A stretch of 64,000 bases of DNA, from assembly GCA_951813855.1 (NCBI GenBank), contig OX638380.1:1876876-1940875 (forward strand), read 5' to 3'. Position 1 is the stretch's first letter; each line of letters begins with the position of its first letter. The position numbers were made by a program, and so were the translations under genes. A model generated the notes under the pieces. That model saw only the letters and a program-made list of their open reading frames with translations. It did not search any database and was not told the DNA's origin. Below, piece by piece: positions 8,371 through 17,851 of this stretch. This DNA comes from an uncultured Verrucomicrobiae bacterium (GTDB lineage: Bacteria > Verrucomicrobiota > Verrucomicrobiia > Limisphaerales > AAA164-E04).

Positions 8371-9366
8371 TTACCGATAAAGTAGGGGATCGCCTTTTTT
8401 CAATTCGTGTTGAATTTGACGGTTAGGAGTAAATTTAGCAGAGATTTCGGCAAATTTTTCAGGAGGTATTCCTGCCAACAATGCGTTTAGAATATCTCTT
8501 GCCTCTTCTTTACTGGGCCTGGGATCGCCATACTGATGGACTCCGTCATAAGTCATGTTGGCAACAATGCCTTTCTTTCTGTTTGCCATTTCTTCGCCCC
8601 AGGTGACGTTATACGGCGACATTTCATCAGGATCTTGCAATGCGGCTTTGTTATAATCTATCAAGGGGTTAAATGCAAAAAGTATCATCGGCGTGTTTTC
8701 AGCGTAACCGTATTCGTTCATGATATGATAATACCTTTCGAACGCTTCAGTATATCTAATCCCATTATTGTAAAATCCTATTAACCTGTAGTGATTGCTC
8801 ACAACACTCTTTTTTCTTAATTTTAAATTGTATTCCTTTGAATAAGCCTGAGAATCCGTTTCAAAGTCAATTATGTTTTGTCTATGGCTCCCGGGACGGG
8901 ATATATATTCTAATGGATCGGGTCTTGGACTCGACATGACAGGGGGCATCAAAAGTTCTTCTGTAAATTTCATTTCGGGATGATATTTAGGTTCATAGGG
9001 AAAGTTCTCCACCCATTCTTTCCTGCTTTCCCACCATGCCGCTTCCATTTTTCGTCGGGCTTCGTTTTCAAGAATCACTTGCTGTGTTTCTTCATCGAAA
9101 CTGCTGTCAACAGCTTCGGCTTCCAACTGTTGCGATGCCATCTTTGCCTTGTAGACACGGTTAGACAGCATTTTTCTTGTACTGACAAAAACTGGATCGC
9201 TGCCACTGGGGGAAAGTTCGTTGCTTTTATTTCTCGGTGTTTCGGGGTACGACGCAGCGCTTTGCTGCGATTGCCGATTACCCGTTTCTTTGCCGTTGAA
9301 AAAGACAATGATCACTACTACGAGTAGAGCAGCGATTCCAGCTCCGTAGATCAAGAAAGATCTCAT
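8371..9366 (-). CDS. Orphan membrane-anchored protein, full-length member of a tandem pair
   Basis: 331 residues with an N-terminal signal anchor (residues about 5-23, LIYGAGIAALLVVVIIVFF), a low-complexity Ser/Gln/Asn linker to about residue 55, and a helical region (RKMLSNRVYKAKMASQQLEAEA). The C-terminal soluble domain carries AAWWESRKEWVENFPYEPK and a Tyr/Asn-rich part with TYDGVHQYGDPRPSKEEARD. I do not recognise the family. It should be exported with its C-terminus outside the inner membrane. Codon use is AT-rich, unlike the flanking chromosome, and it sits between IS elements, so acquisition by transfer is likely. An ATG start is shared with its truncated paralogue. Confidence 0.75.
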   Translation of the reverse strand: MRSFLIYGAGIAALLVVVIIVFFNGKETGNRQSQQSAASYPETPRNKSNELSPSGSDPVFVSTRKMLSNRVYKAKMASQQLEAEAVDSSFDEETQQVILENEARRKMEAAWWESRKEWVENFPYEPKYHPEMKFTEELLMPPVMSSPRPDPLEYISRPGSHRQNIIDFETDSQAYSKEYNLKLRKKSVVSNHYRLIGFYNNGIRYTEAFERYYHIMNEYGYAENTPMILFAFNPLIDYNKAALQDPDEMSPYNVTWGEEMANRKKGIVANMTYDGVHQYGDPRPSKEEARDILNALLAGIPPEKFAEISAKFTPNRQIQHELKKGDPLLYR

Positions 9367-9804
9367 TTGATTAGCAGGAAGTTATCATTGGTTTATCCGT
9401 TTTATCTGCTTTCCAGCTGGGGGAATATAAGAATGTTCCTGTACCACGACGAGTTCGGTTTTAATTAAGTTAGCTTCTTCGTTGCTTTCAAGTAACCCAG
9501 GCTTGACTCCTCCGCATTCGCGGTAAGGGCTCTCGCATAAATAACATACTCGTTCAAACGATTAAATCTTTTGTCAGAATTTCAATTTGACATGTTGATT
9601 GACGGATAATTTCTCTAGTAATTTAAAAACTGATTTCGATGGTTTATTAAGAGCTGGAAGTTATCAGCCCATATAGGTCGATTCTATGGATTTTGGGAGG
9701 CTTGATTACGGAAATCCTTAGTTGCCAATCCTTTGGCAACCAACGAATTGAAATTAATTACTTTTAAAAGTTGAAAAAATGAAATATGTATGATATAATT
9801 AAGC
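9367..9804. other. AT-rich intergenic stretch, with a small hairpin
   Basis: Separates the orphan protein from the ISAzo13 transposase. It should contain the left end of that element, but I could not find convincing inverted ends. A 7-bp stem GTTGCCA/TGGCAAC with a six-base loop lies at 9721-9740 and is not followed by a T-run. Confidence 0.4.
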
Positions 9805-11010
9805 GTGAGCGATCAAGTTGCCGTTATCAGAAAAAAATATCTGAGCTTGGAACCCATCTTCCAAGAATTGACTAAACGTCATTGGCTAGCATCCGAGGCA
9901 ATAGCCATAGGTAGGGGTGGAATAAAAATAGTTCACGAAGCTACGGGTGCTAGCCGCACTACGATTCGATCGGAAATTAATGAATTACAAACGGGAGCAA
10001 TCCCTAAGAAAAATCGCCAAAGGAAAGCAGGAGGGGGACGGAAATTATTAACCGAACACGATAAGACTCTGTTGTCAGATCTGGATAAACTTATCGAACC
10101 CGAGACTCGAGGTGATCCTGAAAATCCGTTGCGTTGGACCTGCAAAAGCGCTGAACAAATCAAAACCAAATTAAATGAAATGGGACATAAGATAAGTGAA
10201 CGCACCGTAAATCATTTGCTCCATGAAATGGGATACAGTCTTCAAGGAAACCAAAAAACCCTAGAAGGCAAGCAGAATCCCGACCGAGACCAGCAATTTC
10301 GTCATATTGAAGGCAAATCCCGGAAATTCCTGAAGAAAAATGAACCCGTGATTTCGGTGGACACGAAAAAAAAGAAACTGGTGGGACAGCACAAAAATAG
10401 GGGGAACGAATGGCATCCGAAAGGAAATCTCGAACTAGTCAAAGTGCATGATTTCCCCGATCCAAATCTACCGAAAGCAAGTCCCTATGGCGTGTATGAT
10501 ATTAGCACCAATACGGGTTGGGTAAGTGTAGGCACTGAACACGATACGGCGGAATTTGCTGTAGAAACAATTCGTCGATGGTGGCTATCAATGGGACGAA
10601 TAAACCATCCCAATGCCAAGAAGCTATTAATTATGGCTGATGGAGGTGGTTCAAATGGTAGTCGTAATAAATTATGGAAAACCGAGTTGCAAAAACTGGC
10701 AGATGAACTTAGTATGGAAATATCAGTTTGTCATTTTCCACCGGGTGCGAGCAAGTGGAATAAAATCGAACATCGAATGTTTTCATGCATTTCGATGAAT
10801 TGGCGGGGACGCCCATTAACCAATTATGAAACCATAGTTAATTTGATTAGCAATACAACAACTAAAAATGGGTTGAAAATAAATTGCAAGCTAGATGAAT
10901 CCAAATATCAGACTGGCATAAAAATTACAGATGAACAAATGCAAGATTTGCGCTTAACTAAAGATAAGTTTCATGGTGAATGGAATTATAAATTGAAACC
11001 CCATGAATGA
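9805..11010 (+). CDS. ISAzo13-family transposase
   Basis: 401 residues, intact, starting at a GTG. The N-terminal DNA-binding part reads ASEAIAIGRGGIKIVHEAT followed by GASRTTIRSEI. The DDE residues are D186 (ISVDTKKKK), D279 (LLIMADGGGSNG) and E322 (SKWNKIEHRMF), exactly the signature of ISAzo13 elements. The middle GVYDISTNTGWVSVGTEHDT block is also typical. The right end of the element must lie in the 54 bases before the next gene's stop; terminal repeats were not identified. A degraded relative of the N-terminus is present at 4106-4210. Confidence 0.9.
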   Translation: MSDQVAVIRKKYLSLEPIFQELTKRHWLASEAIAIGRGGIKIVHEATGASRTTIRSEINELQTGAIPKKNRQRKAGGGRKLLTEHDKTLLSDLDKLIEPETRGDPENPLRWTCKSAEQIKTKLNEMGHKISERTVNHLLHEMGYSLQGNQKTLEGKQNPDRDQQFRHIEGKSRKFLKKNEPVISVDTKKKKLVGQHKNRGNEWHPKGNLELVKVHDFPDPNLPKASPYGVYDISTNTGWVSVGTEHDTAEFAVETIRRWWLSMGRINHPNAKKLLIMADGGGSNGSRNKLWKTELQKLADELSMEISVCHFPPGASKWNKIEHRMFSCISMNWRGRPLTNYETIVNLISNTTTKNGLKINCKLDESKYQTGIKITDEQMQDLRLTKDKFHGEWNYKLKPHE

Positions 11011-11064
11011 TAATAATACGTTAGATACACACGGGAATACGGATAATTTATATTTGCGAGAATC

Positions 11065-12549
11065 CTAAGTGTGAGCTACTGCCTTTCGCCAATGGCCTTG
11101 AGGGTTTTCAGGAATTCTACACTTGAGGTAGAAGGTATTATATCTCGTCAGGTCTCTTTCTCTATGCATAAATCTTAAAGTTTCGGAGTCAAGATCGTTT
11201 AATCGTATCATTCCATCTTTCTCCATATTCATGAATTTGCATTTGTATTTTTCAACCTTCTTCAAATGCCTGGATGCGTGATCATTAAACGTAACGGTGT
11301 TTACTTTAATGCCCTGATTATCCCCAACTTTTTCTTCGGGTGTTACCGATCTTCTATAATCTTTATATGAAAGCATCTCAATGGGTTCATCTACAGTAGC
11401 TACAACATCGCCATAATATATTTCTCCGTACCATTCCTCAACCCCGTCGTTGTTTCTATCGGCCCACACGCCATATCCAACTTTCACTATATCATATCTG
11501 AGTCTACAGGGAAATGTGGAGGTCGCCCCGGGAGCCGAAAGGTCGTCGATAGGGAAGGCAGTCACGCCGTTATCAAAACGGTCGTTCCGATAAAATTCGA
11601 ATTCAGACTTTACTGAAATTTGTTGTGACATAGCCCATGTCGTGATTTTTTTAATCACTGTTTTTCCGGGATCGTGAACCCATCCATCTCCATTGATTTT
11701 TTGAATGAGTTTATCATATTTTTCCATATCTTTTTCGGTCTCTCCACCCCAGCCCATTGGGGGTCCATACCAGGAATGATTCGGGCTGGAAGAAGGCGAC
11801 GATCCATCGGATTTGACCTGATATTCCAAGGTGTATCCAACTAGATTTATGGGCTTCGGATATGTATGGACAGGTAAGTTACTCAAGGATCTTTTAGGTT
11901 CTATGACTGGAAAATTGGGTTCTTCAAATGCCGATTTGGTGGTGTAGACTCTAACAATATCTAGCTCAGGTAAGAATTTAGTCCATGAATCACGTTGAGA
12001 CATCCAAGTGGGCTCTGCGTCTTTTCCCGTAGCTATGGTCGTCCATACAAGGTGACCGTTCAGTTCTTTCATTTTCTCATCGTAATTTCGCGCTCCTCTT
12101 TCAACGGTGGCCGATGAAACTATCTTCACAAACAATTCAGTTCCTATTTGCCAAGCTTTATAAGTAGCTGGCGCCGTAACTAACTCCACTACCCCGATGA
12201 TGGGAGCCGCCAACAGGGCAAATACTAAGGTTGGCGCCACAATCCAGCGCCTTATCCGCTGATACCGGCACCGCTCGCGCCCCCAGACTCCCCAAAACAG
12301 TCTTAAAGCCGTTTTTCGAATAAAAGCTACGGCCTCGGCAACGACCCGACCGACCAAGGAGGAACGGCTCCACCGCCAAGCCTTGGCGAATCCAGATACC
12401 GCTGGTTTAACAACCGCCGCTCTGATCGCTCGGACCGCGGAAAGTATCCCGTTGCCGACAAACGCGGCAATCAGAAGAAAAATCTGTACCGCCCACGCTA
12501 AAGCCCCCCCTTCCCCGAAAATTCCTCTGAGAAATGAGTTCTTCTTCAT
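11065..12549 (-). CDS. Orphan membrane protein with mosaic base composition
   Basis: 494 residues from an ATG at 12549; the frame extends to a TTG at 12591, but MKKNSFLRG is a better start. Two hydrophobic segments, about residues 19-45 and 110-130, with a basic Arg-rich stretch between them place the N-terminal third in the membrane. The rest is a soluble domain with WYGPPMGWGGETEKDMEKYD and ADRNNDGVEEWYGEIYYGDVV, the latter resembling a short DxNxDG calcium-type loop. I do not recognise the family. The first 130 or so codons are GC-rich like the chromosome while the remainder is AT-rich like the island, so the gene looks joined from two sources. Confidence 0.7.
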   Translation of the reverse strand: MKKNSFLRGIFGEGGALAWAVQIFLLIAAFVGNGILSAVRAIRAAVVKPAVSGFAKAWRWSRSSLVGRVVAEAVAFIRKTALRLFWGVWGRERCRYQRIRRWIVAPTLVFALLAAPIIGVVELVTAPATYKAWQIGTELFVKIVSSATVERGARNYDEKMKELNGHLVWTTIATGKDAEPTWMSQRDSWTKFLPELDIVRVYTTKSAFEEPNFPVIEPKRSLSNLPVHTYPKPINLVGYTLEYQVKSDGSSPSSSPNHSWYGPPMGWGGETEKDMEKYDKLIQKINGDGWVHDPGKTVIKKITTWAMSQQISVKSEFEFYRNDRFDNGVTAFPIDDLSAPGATSTFPCRLRYDIVKVGYGVWADRNNDGVEEWYGEIYYGDVVATVDEPIEMLSYKDYRRSVTPEEKVGDNQGIKVNTVTFNDHASRHLKKVEKYKCKFMNMEKDGMIRLNDLDSETLRFMHRERDLTRYNTFYLKCRIPENPQGHWRKAVAHT

Positions 12550-13269
12550 GACAAGATTCACTTTCCAAGTCGGCGGTTTCGCCGCAGACAATCCATATAA
12601 TAGTGGGTAATTCGAACTTGATTCAACAGAATAAATCCAAAATCCTTAAATTATTTTTAATTTTTTCCTGTTTTCGAATTTGGCACGATTATTGCTGTTT
12701 GCTGCTTGCGCCAATGAATATCATAACCGCCGAGGCACTGTAGTTTCTCAATTCTACCAGCAATAGCAATCGTTATCATTCGATTGGACGAGATTGAAGA
12801 TCGCCAACATGGCAGGGCGAGAGTTATGCCGCCGGCTCTTCCGAGGGAAGACGCAACGTGCATAAACGTTCCCTCCCTGTTTTATTGAGGCGTGAAACAT
12901 TTTCCGGAACACCGTGAAACCCTCCGCCTTGGTGGCGAGCGAATGCCACCGGAGAATATCACTCACCAATTCAACATTCTAAAATCGCGTTTCCCTTGAT
13001 TATTCGAGAATAGAATCCTTCAGACGAAGACGCCCCACAGCATGTACCGTTACCATTTGGCAACCTCAACGCCGTGTTGTTCGCCACGTCATTTCACGTC
13101 TCACCGTTGGCCAGTATTCAATGGAGTTTACGCGTCGTGAGCGTTAATCGCCCAGCTCAAGTTCTCGTCGTCCCGGCAATGGATCTGTTGTCGTCCGACC
13201 GTCGCTGCCTCGGGTCAACATAGCGATTGTTCGGTCGAGTCACGATGGTTCGCCCTCAGACGAAGCCCT
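12550..13269. other. Non-coding stretch, possibly IS debris
   Basis: No gene can be supported. Minus-strand frames at 12657-12969 resemble the scrambled end of a transposase but match nothing well enough to name. A copy of a 23-bp motif also found at 23512 and 23935 lies at 13076-13098. Confidence 0.4.
13076..13098 (+). repeat. Diverged copy of the 23-bp motif that bounds 23512-23957
   Basis: Contains TTCGCCACGTCATTTCACG. Compared with the inner-facing repeat at 23935-23957 (reverse strand) it agrees at 19 of 23 positions by hand alignment. No inverted partner was found within 500 bp. Confidence 0.5.
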
Positions 13270-13629
13270 TCAGAACGAGCAGAATCCACGGCATCTCGAC
13301 CGTTCACTCCTCTTGATGTTTCTTACTCCACTTTCGCAAGTGACAGGCCTGGCAATACCCTTGGGCAATTCCGTCGTTGGAGGGGACAATACAACTCTGT
13401 CGCAAACGACTTGTCCCTGCAAGCCGTCGAATAATTCGTCACGTTTCTTGACGACGCGATACCCAGTCGTCAGATCGGCGCTCCTGTCATGGGACCACTG
13501 AATTTGGCCGCCGACTCGAAAACCGGTCTCGTCCCAAGGCTTGACGGTCTCTCCTTGAGTCACCGGATATGCCATGACTGGTGCCGCCTGCTGATTATTC
13601 TGTGCCCAACGACAGCACCTGGCTGACAC
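13270..13629 (-). pseudogene. Remnant of an IS66-family transposase (tnpC)
   Basis: Frame segment with PWDETGFRVGGQIQW, TTGYRVVKKRDELFDGLQG and, after a frameshift, YCQACHLRKW. These match the IS66 TnpC core around its first catalytic Asp (the HFDETGFRVGGQ pattern), the KRG..LFDGLQG block and the ALCNAHHLREL block. Upstream and downstream halves of the protein, the partner genes and the element ends are all missing, so only about 110 codons survive. Confidence 0.75.
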
Positions 13630-14206
13630 CTTGTGAATCGATCTACGACAGCGAGCTGTCCCTAGTCACCATGGACTATCACTCGAAACGAAACCGCTCC
13701 CATTCCAAAGAACTCGATGTCGGAGCTAACGTATGGCTGCCATCGAATTCGAAAATCGTTTTCTGAAATCAATCTATCCAGTCAGAAAAATTCAGGGCGG
13801 ATGTCGTAGCAGGATATTATCGAAGCGCGATATTCGGCGGCTCGTTCCACGGTAACGAACCCTCCCGCGGTTCGCCGCTCGCACGATCGCTGTTACTCCG
13901 TTTCCTCGTTATCACCGACGAACGACGCAGCTGCCGCTATGCCGTTTCCCTTGAGACCGACAGCAATAACGAAAGACAGGAAGTGCCCCGAAACACTCAA
14001 GATCCGGTGCCGCAGCAAAACGTCGCAGGCGTTCTGTCAGGCAGAAACCCCGAGGCTCGCAAAGAAGCCGGCGCGAAAAAACGAAATAAGCTTCCCTTGC
14101 CGATTTCCGAGCTCCCCCTGACCAAACCAGTGGATGACCGGCGGCGACATTCGTTCCGAATCGAACTCTCCCCGCAAGAGGCTGCGGGCCGTCGAATCCG
14201 GCTCCG
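13630..14206. other. Non-coding stretch
   Basis: Lies between the IS66 remnant and the end of the HEAT-repeat gene. Short frames overlap on the plus strand but carry no domain, start signal or terminator that I can support. Confidence 0.4.
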
Positions 14207-16489
14207 TTAATTATCCCGTCCCAGAATATTGTCCAAGGCGCCCTTGGCGCTCCGCTTCACGATGTTGTAGGAATCGTTCCGGGCCAAGTTTTCGAGTTTT
14301 TCCACCCAGGGTTTCGCGTGTTCGTCCAAATCGCCGAGCCGGTTGCACGAAAAGGCTCTTACGGCCGGATTACTATGGTCCATTCCTGCGACGTAGATTT
14401 CCAACTGGCCGATATCCGCCGGCAATTTTCGAAGTGCTCCGAAGTAACTGGAAAAATTCTGACTGTCTTCCAGCAGTTCGATCAACGGTCCGGTCGCCGC
14501 CACCGCATGCTCCTCCTGTTCCCCCAGATTCGCGGCCGCCGCAAGGCGGATTTCGACCGCTTCGTCTTCCAGGGCGGCCAGACTCGCCGCCACGATTTCG
14601 GCCGCGTCGCCGACGATCGTCGAATATCCGGTCAAGGCCGCTTCCCGGACGCTCGGGTCAGAATCCCGGACTACCGTGCGGAACAACTCCACGATCTTCG
14701 GATCGTCAGTTCCGATCCTTCCCAAACTGCGAAGCGCGGCCAAGCGAACCGGGGTGGACGAACGTTCCGCCAGATAACTGATCTGAGCCAAGGCCAAGGG
14801 AGGAGCCTCTCCCAAGGCGCCTAAGGCATTCAACACCGCTATGCGGACCTTCGGATCCCCTTCGACCAACAAGGCCGCTATCCTCGCTGACCGGCCGGAG
14901 GCCTCCCCACCCAACTTTTCCAACGCTTGCAAACAAGCGAGACGAACTCCGGCATCCTCGTCTCCCAAAAGCCCTTCCAGCCGATCGACGACGATTTCGT
15001 CGAGATCCGTCAGCGATGAGACCGAACCGACGGCCACCCTTCTCACCCCGGAATCCTCGTCCTCGAGCAATTGCAATATCTCAGCGCGATACCGGTCCGG
15101 TTGCCGCGCCACCGCCACCAAGCTGCTCAAGGCCGCCGCCCGGACCAAAGCCTCGGTCGAACGAAGGGAATTCACCAAGTACGGAACGGCTCGCCGACCG
15201 TTCGAACCCAGCGCCCGCACACCGTAAATCGCCGCCAAACGGACGCCGGCGCGATCATGTCCCAATCCGGCGATCAGTTTGTCCAACACGGGTAAGCCGT
15301 AACTGCCGAGGCATTGGACAGTCCAGTGATCGGGATCGAGCTTTTCCGGTTCGATCCGGCTCCAATAATTAAAAAGAGCGTCGGCAGCCGCCGGCCCCAG
15401 ATGGGCCAACGCGTCACGAAAGGCTCCGGCTTCGTCCTCCGGGGCTTGCGTGGCCAATTCAATCAACTTCGGAACCGCGGCGACGGCCGCTTCGCCGAGA
15501 TGACCGAGCAAGTCAGCCGCCCATCGCCGGTCGCGCCCGTCAGGACGGCCTAATAATTCGATCAACCGGGGCACACATAACTCCGGGGGCAAATAAAGCA
15601 CATTGTTGGTCAACTCCAAGCGAAGTTCCCCTTTGGCAGCCGCCGTCAACGGCCAAATCGCCCGAAGATGCACCTCGGGATCCAAGTCCAGCTGGATCAG
15701 CACTCGCAGCAAGGCGATCGATAGATCCGCGTTTCGTTCGGTCGCCGCGGCATCCCGATTCGATTCGCTCAGCAATTCCAGCACCGGGCCGGTCAAGGGC
15801 CGGGCGACGGTTCCCATCTTTTCCAACGCCCAATGCACCTCAAACTGCACCTCCGGTTCGACAATCAAATGACGCAAGGAACAGAGCGCAGGATCTCCGA
15901 TCTTAGCGAGGGTCTCGGACGCGTGCTGCCGAACGCTTCCGTCCGAATCGTCCAATAACGAAACCAAACCCGATACGGCGGGTTGAGCGTCCTCTCCTAG
16001 CCATCCCAAGGCGCAGGCGACTCCCGAACGAACGTGGGGCACGTCGCTCTCCAAGGCAGGTATCAATTCCTCCAAAGCGCCGGGCCCCATGCTGCCCAGA
16101 GCGTAAGCCGAACGATACCAGCGAGGATTGGCGCCACGGCGACTCGATCCTTCCAAGCCCTCCAGCAAGGCGGGAACGGCCGGAAGGGACTCGGCACCGA
16201 ACCGGGCCAAGGCCGTAACCGCATGGAACCAAACTTGAGTGTCCTTGTCGCCCAATGCGTCCGCCAGCGCCCTGACGATCTCGGGGGAGCCGGATTCCCG
16301 ATCGCTTAATGCCAAGGCGGCATCCCGGCGCTCCTGGGTTTCGCCGGACCGCAGAACCTCGATCAACGACGAAACGGAAGCTTCGCCTTCCGGAACCTGG
16401 CCGTTCCCGGTCTCGATCGAACCGAACAGCAGGACGCCGCTGACGAACCAGGGAAACAGCCAACCCTCGATCGACGGTAGCCGATTCAT
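14207..16489 (-). CDS. Secreted HEAT-repeat protein
   Basis: 760 residues with an N-terminal signal peptide (about residues 1-30, GWLFPWFVSGVLLFGSIETG). It consists of about 18 HEAT/PBS-lyase-type helical repeats of 30-37 residues, for example DKDTQVWFHAVTALARFG, HVRSGVACALGWLGED and DPKVRIAVLNALGALGE. Such solenoids bind other proteins and have no catalytic site. It is the last gene of a minus-strand operon, 12 bp behind the DUF1552 gene, and HEAT proteins are often found beside these cytochrome proteins. A scaffold role for the exported complex is inferred. Confidence 0.88.
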   Translation of the reverse strand: MNRLPSIEGWLFPWFVSGVLLFGSIETGNGQVPEGEASVSSLIEVLRSGETQERRDAALALSDRESGSPEIVRALADALGDKDTQVWFHAVTALARFGAESLPAVPALLEGLEGSSRRGANPRWYRSAYALGSMGPGALEELIPALESDVPHVRSGVACALGWLGEDAQPAVSGLVSLLDDSDGSVRQHASETLAKIGDPALCSLRHLIVEPEVQFEVHWALEKMGTVARPLTGPVLELLSESNRDAAATERNADLSIALLRVLIQLDLDPEVHLRAIWPLTAAAKGELRLELTNNVLYLPPELCVPRLIELLGRPDGRDRRWAADLLGHLGEAAVAAVPKLIELATQAPEDEAGAFRDALAHLGPAAADALFNYWSRIEPEKLDPDHWTVQCLGSYGLPVLDKLIAGLGHDRAGVRLAAIYGVRALGSNGRRAVPYLVNSLRSTEALVRAAALSSLVAVARQPDRYRAEILQLLEDEDSGVRRVAVGSVSSLTDLDEIVVDRLEGLLGDEDAGVRLACLQALEKLGGEASGRSARIAALLVEGDPKVRIAVLNALGALGEAPPLALAQISYLAERSSTPVRLAALRSLGRIGTDDPKIVELFRTVVRDSDPSVREAALTGYSTIVGDAAEIVAASLAALEDEAVEIRLAAAANLGEQEEHAVAATGPLIELLEDSQNFSSYFGALRKLPADIGQLEIYVAGMDHSNPAVRAFSCNRLGDLDEHAKPWVEKLENLARNDSYNIVKRSAKGALDNILGRDN

Positions 16490-16501
16490 GCGCCGGCGAA
16501 A

Positions 16502-17851
16502 TTAAACGAACAAGCCCGGCAAGCGGCCGGTGCTGTCCCCGAAACGGGGCTGAGGCACACCCATCCGATCCAACATGGAAAGGTACAGATTGGACATGGG
16601 CGTTTCGAAGTGATAGCGAATGTGCTTTCCGGGCGCAATCGCTCCCCCCGCCTTGCCCGCCAGAATAACCGGCAAGTTCTCGTTGTTATGCCGGTTGCCG
16701 TCGCTGATCCCCGCTCCGTACAAAATCATGCAGTTATCCAGCAAGGTTCCGTCCCCTTCGGGGATCGATTTGAGCCGCTGCAGGATATAGGAGACCTGCT
16801 GGGCGTGGAACTGGTTGATCTCGCTGATCTTCCGCAATTTGACCGGATCGTTTTGATGATGCGACAAACTATGATGGCCTTCCCGAACGCCGATCTGAGG
16901 ATAACTTCGGTTGCTTCCTTCGTTGGCCAACATGAACGTCGCAATGCGGGTTGCGTCGGTCTGGAACGCCAACACCATCATGTCTCCCAGCAAGCGTAAA
17001 TGCTCCCCGTAGGCTTCGGGGATGCCTTCGGGTTTTTCGAAACCGTCGAAGCCGTTCGCGACCTGTTCCTTCTCGGACCGTTCCAGACGATGCTCGATTT
17101 CCCGCACGGCGGTCAGATACTCATCCAACTTCGCTCGGTCCTGATGCCCCACCCGGCGACTCAGGCGCTGAGCGTCTTCCAAGACGAAATCGAGTAAGCT
17201 GTTCCGGAAATTCCTCCGGCGCTGTTCGCTCTCGAGCCGCTCCTGCTGGCGGTCGTCGCCGAACAATCGTTCGAACAACAGGCGAGGATTGGTTTCCTTG
17301 GTCATGGGGGTGGCGGCGTCCCGCCAGGAAATGTTGTTGGAGTAGGAACAAGCGTAGCCGGAATCGCACTTGCCGGATTGACGCCCCCGCTCCGCTCCCA
17401 ATTCGAGAGAAGCGAACCGGGTTTCCCGGCCGACGGCCGACGCGGCCACCTGATCGACGGAGATGCCGGCGCGAATTTCCGAGCCTTGGCTCTTGAGCGG
17501 TTGCACCCCGGTGAGAAATACGCCGGCCGAACGAGCATGATCGCCGGGGCCGTCGCTGTTCCCCCTGCCCTTGTCGTGGGTCAACCCGCTCAAGACGGTG
17601 ATGTCGCGGCGAACCGGCTCCATCGTCTGGAGGATTTTGGGCAAATCGAAATGGCGGCCGTCCCGGGTGGGCGTCCAATCGGGCATGTGCATGCCGTTGG
17701 GAACGAACATGAATCCCATGCGAATCGGCGCGGCCTGGCCGGAAGCGGCCAACCCTCGCAGAGGTACCATCGCGTCCAGCAACGGCAACGACACACCCAC
17801 GCCCAGGCCTCGCAGAAAGGTCCGGCGAGGCAACGGTTGGTTCGCGCTCAT
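16502..17851 (-). CDS. DUF1552 family protein, exported
   Basis: 449 residues starting with a twin-arginine type leader (PRRTFLRGLGVGVSLPLLDA). DUF1552 features follow: MGFMFVPNGMHMPDW, TVLSGLTHDKGRGN, GPGDHARSAGVFLTG and late HHSLSHHQND. The distal part has ILYGAGISDGNRHNN and LPVILAGKAGG, close to the sulfatase-like fold of DUF1501/DUF1552 proteins. The function is not established. The family is nearly always partnered with DUF1592/DUF1588 cytochromes in Planctomycetes and Verrucomicrobia and is thought to take part in polysaccharide-related metabolism. Its ATG overlaps the upstream stop by 4 bp (ATGA), so the two genes are translationally coupled. Confidence 0.9.
   Translation of the reverse strand: MSANQPLPRRTFLRGLGVGVSLPLLDAMVPLRGLAASGQAAPIRMGFMFVPNGMHMPDWTPTRDGRHFDLPKILQTMEPVRRDITVLSGLTHDKGRGNSDGPGDHARSAGVFLTGVQPLKSQGSEIRAGISVDQVAASAVGRETRFASLELGAERGRQSGKCDSGYACSYSNNISWRDAATPMTKETNPRLLFERLFGDDRQQERLESEQRRRNFRNSLLDFVLEDAQRLSRRVGHQDRAKLDEYLTAVREIEHRLERSEKEQVANGFDGFEKPEGIPEAYGEHLRLLGDMMVLAFQTDATRIATFMLANEGSNRSYPQIGVREGHHSLSHHQNDPVKLRKISEINQFHAQQVSYILQRLKSIPEGDGTLLDNCMILYGAGISDGNRHNNENLPVILAGKAGGAIAPGKHIRYHFETPMSNLYLSMLDRMGVPQPRFGDSTGRLPGLFV

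Noticed and set aside
9650..11064. Terminal inverted repeats of the ISAzo13 element
   Set aside because: Compared both sides by eye; only a short direct similarity (TACGGA) appears, so no ends are annotated.
12657..12969. Minus-strand frames resembling the end of a transposase (ISAs1-like)
   Set aside because: Only loose, patchy resemblance in two frames and no diagnostic motif; not enough to name.
14134..14824. Plus-strand frames of 168 and 215 residues opposite the HEAT gene
   Set aside because: They are antisense shadows of the repeat-containing minus-strand gene.
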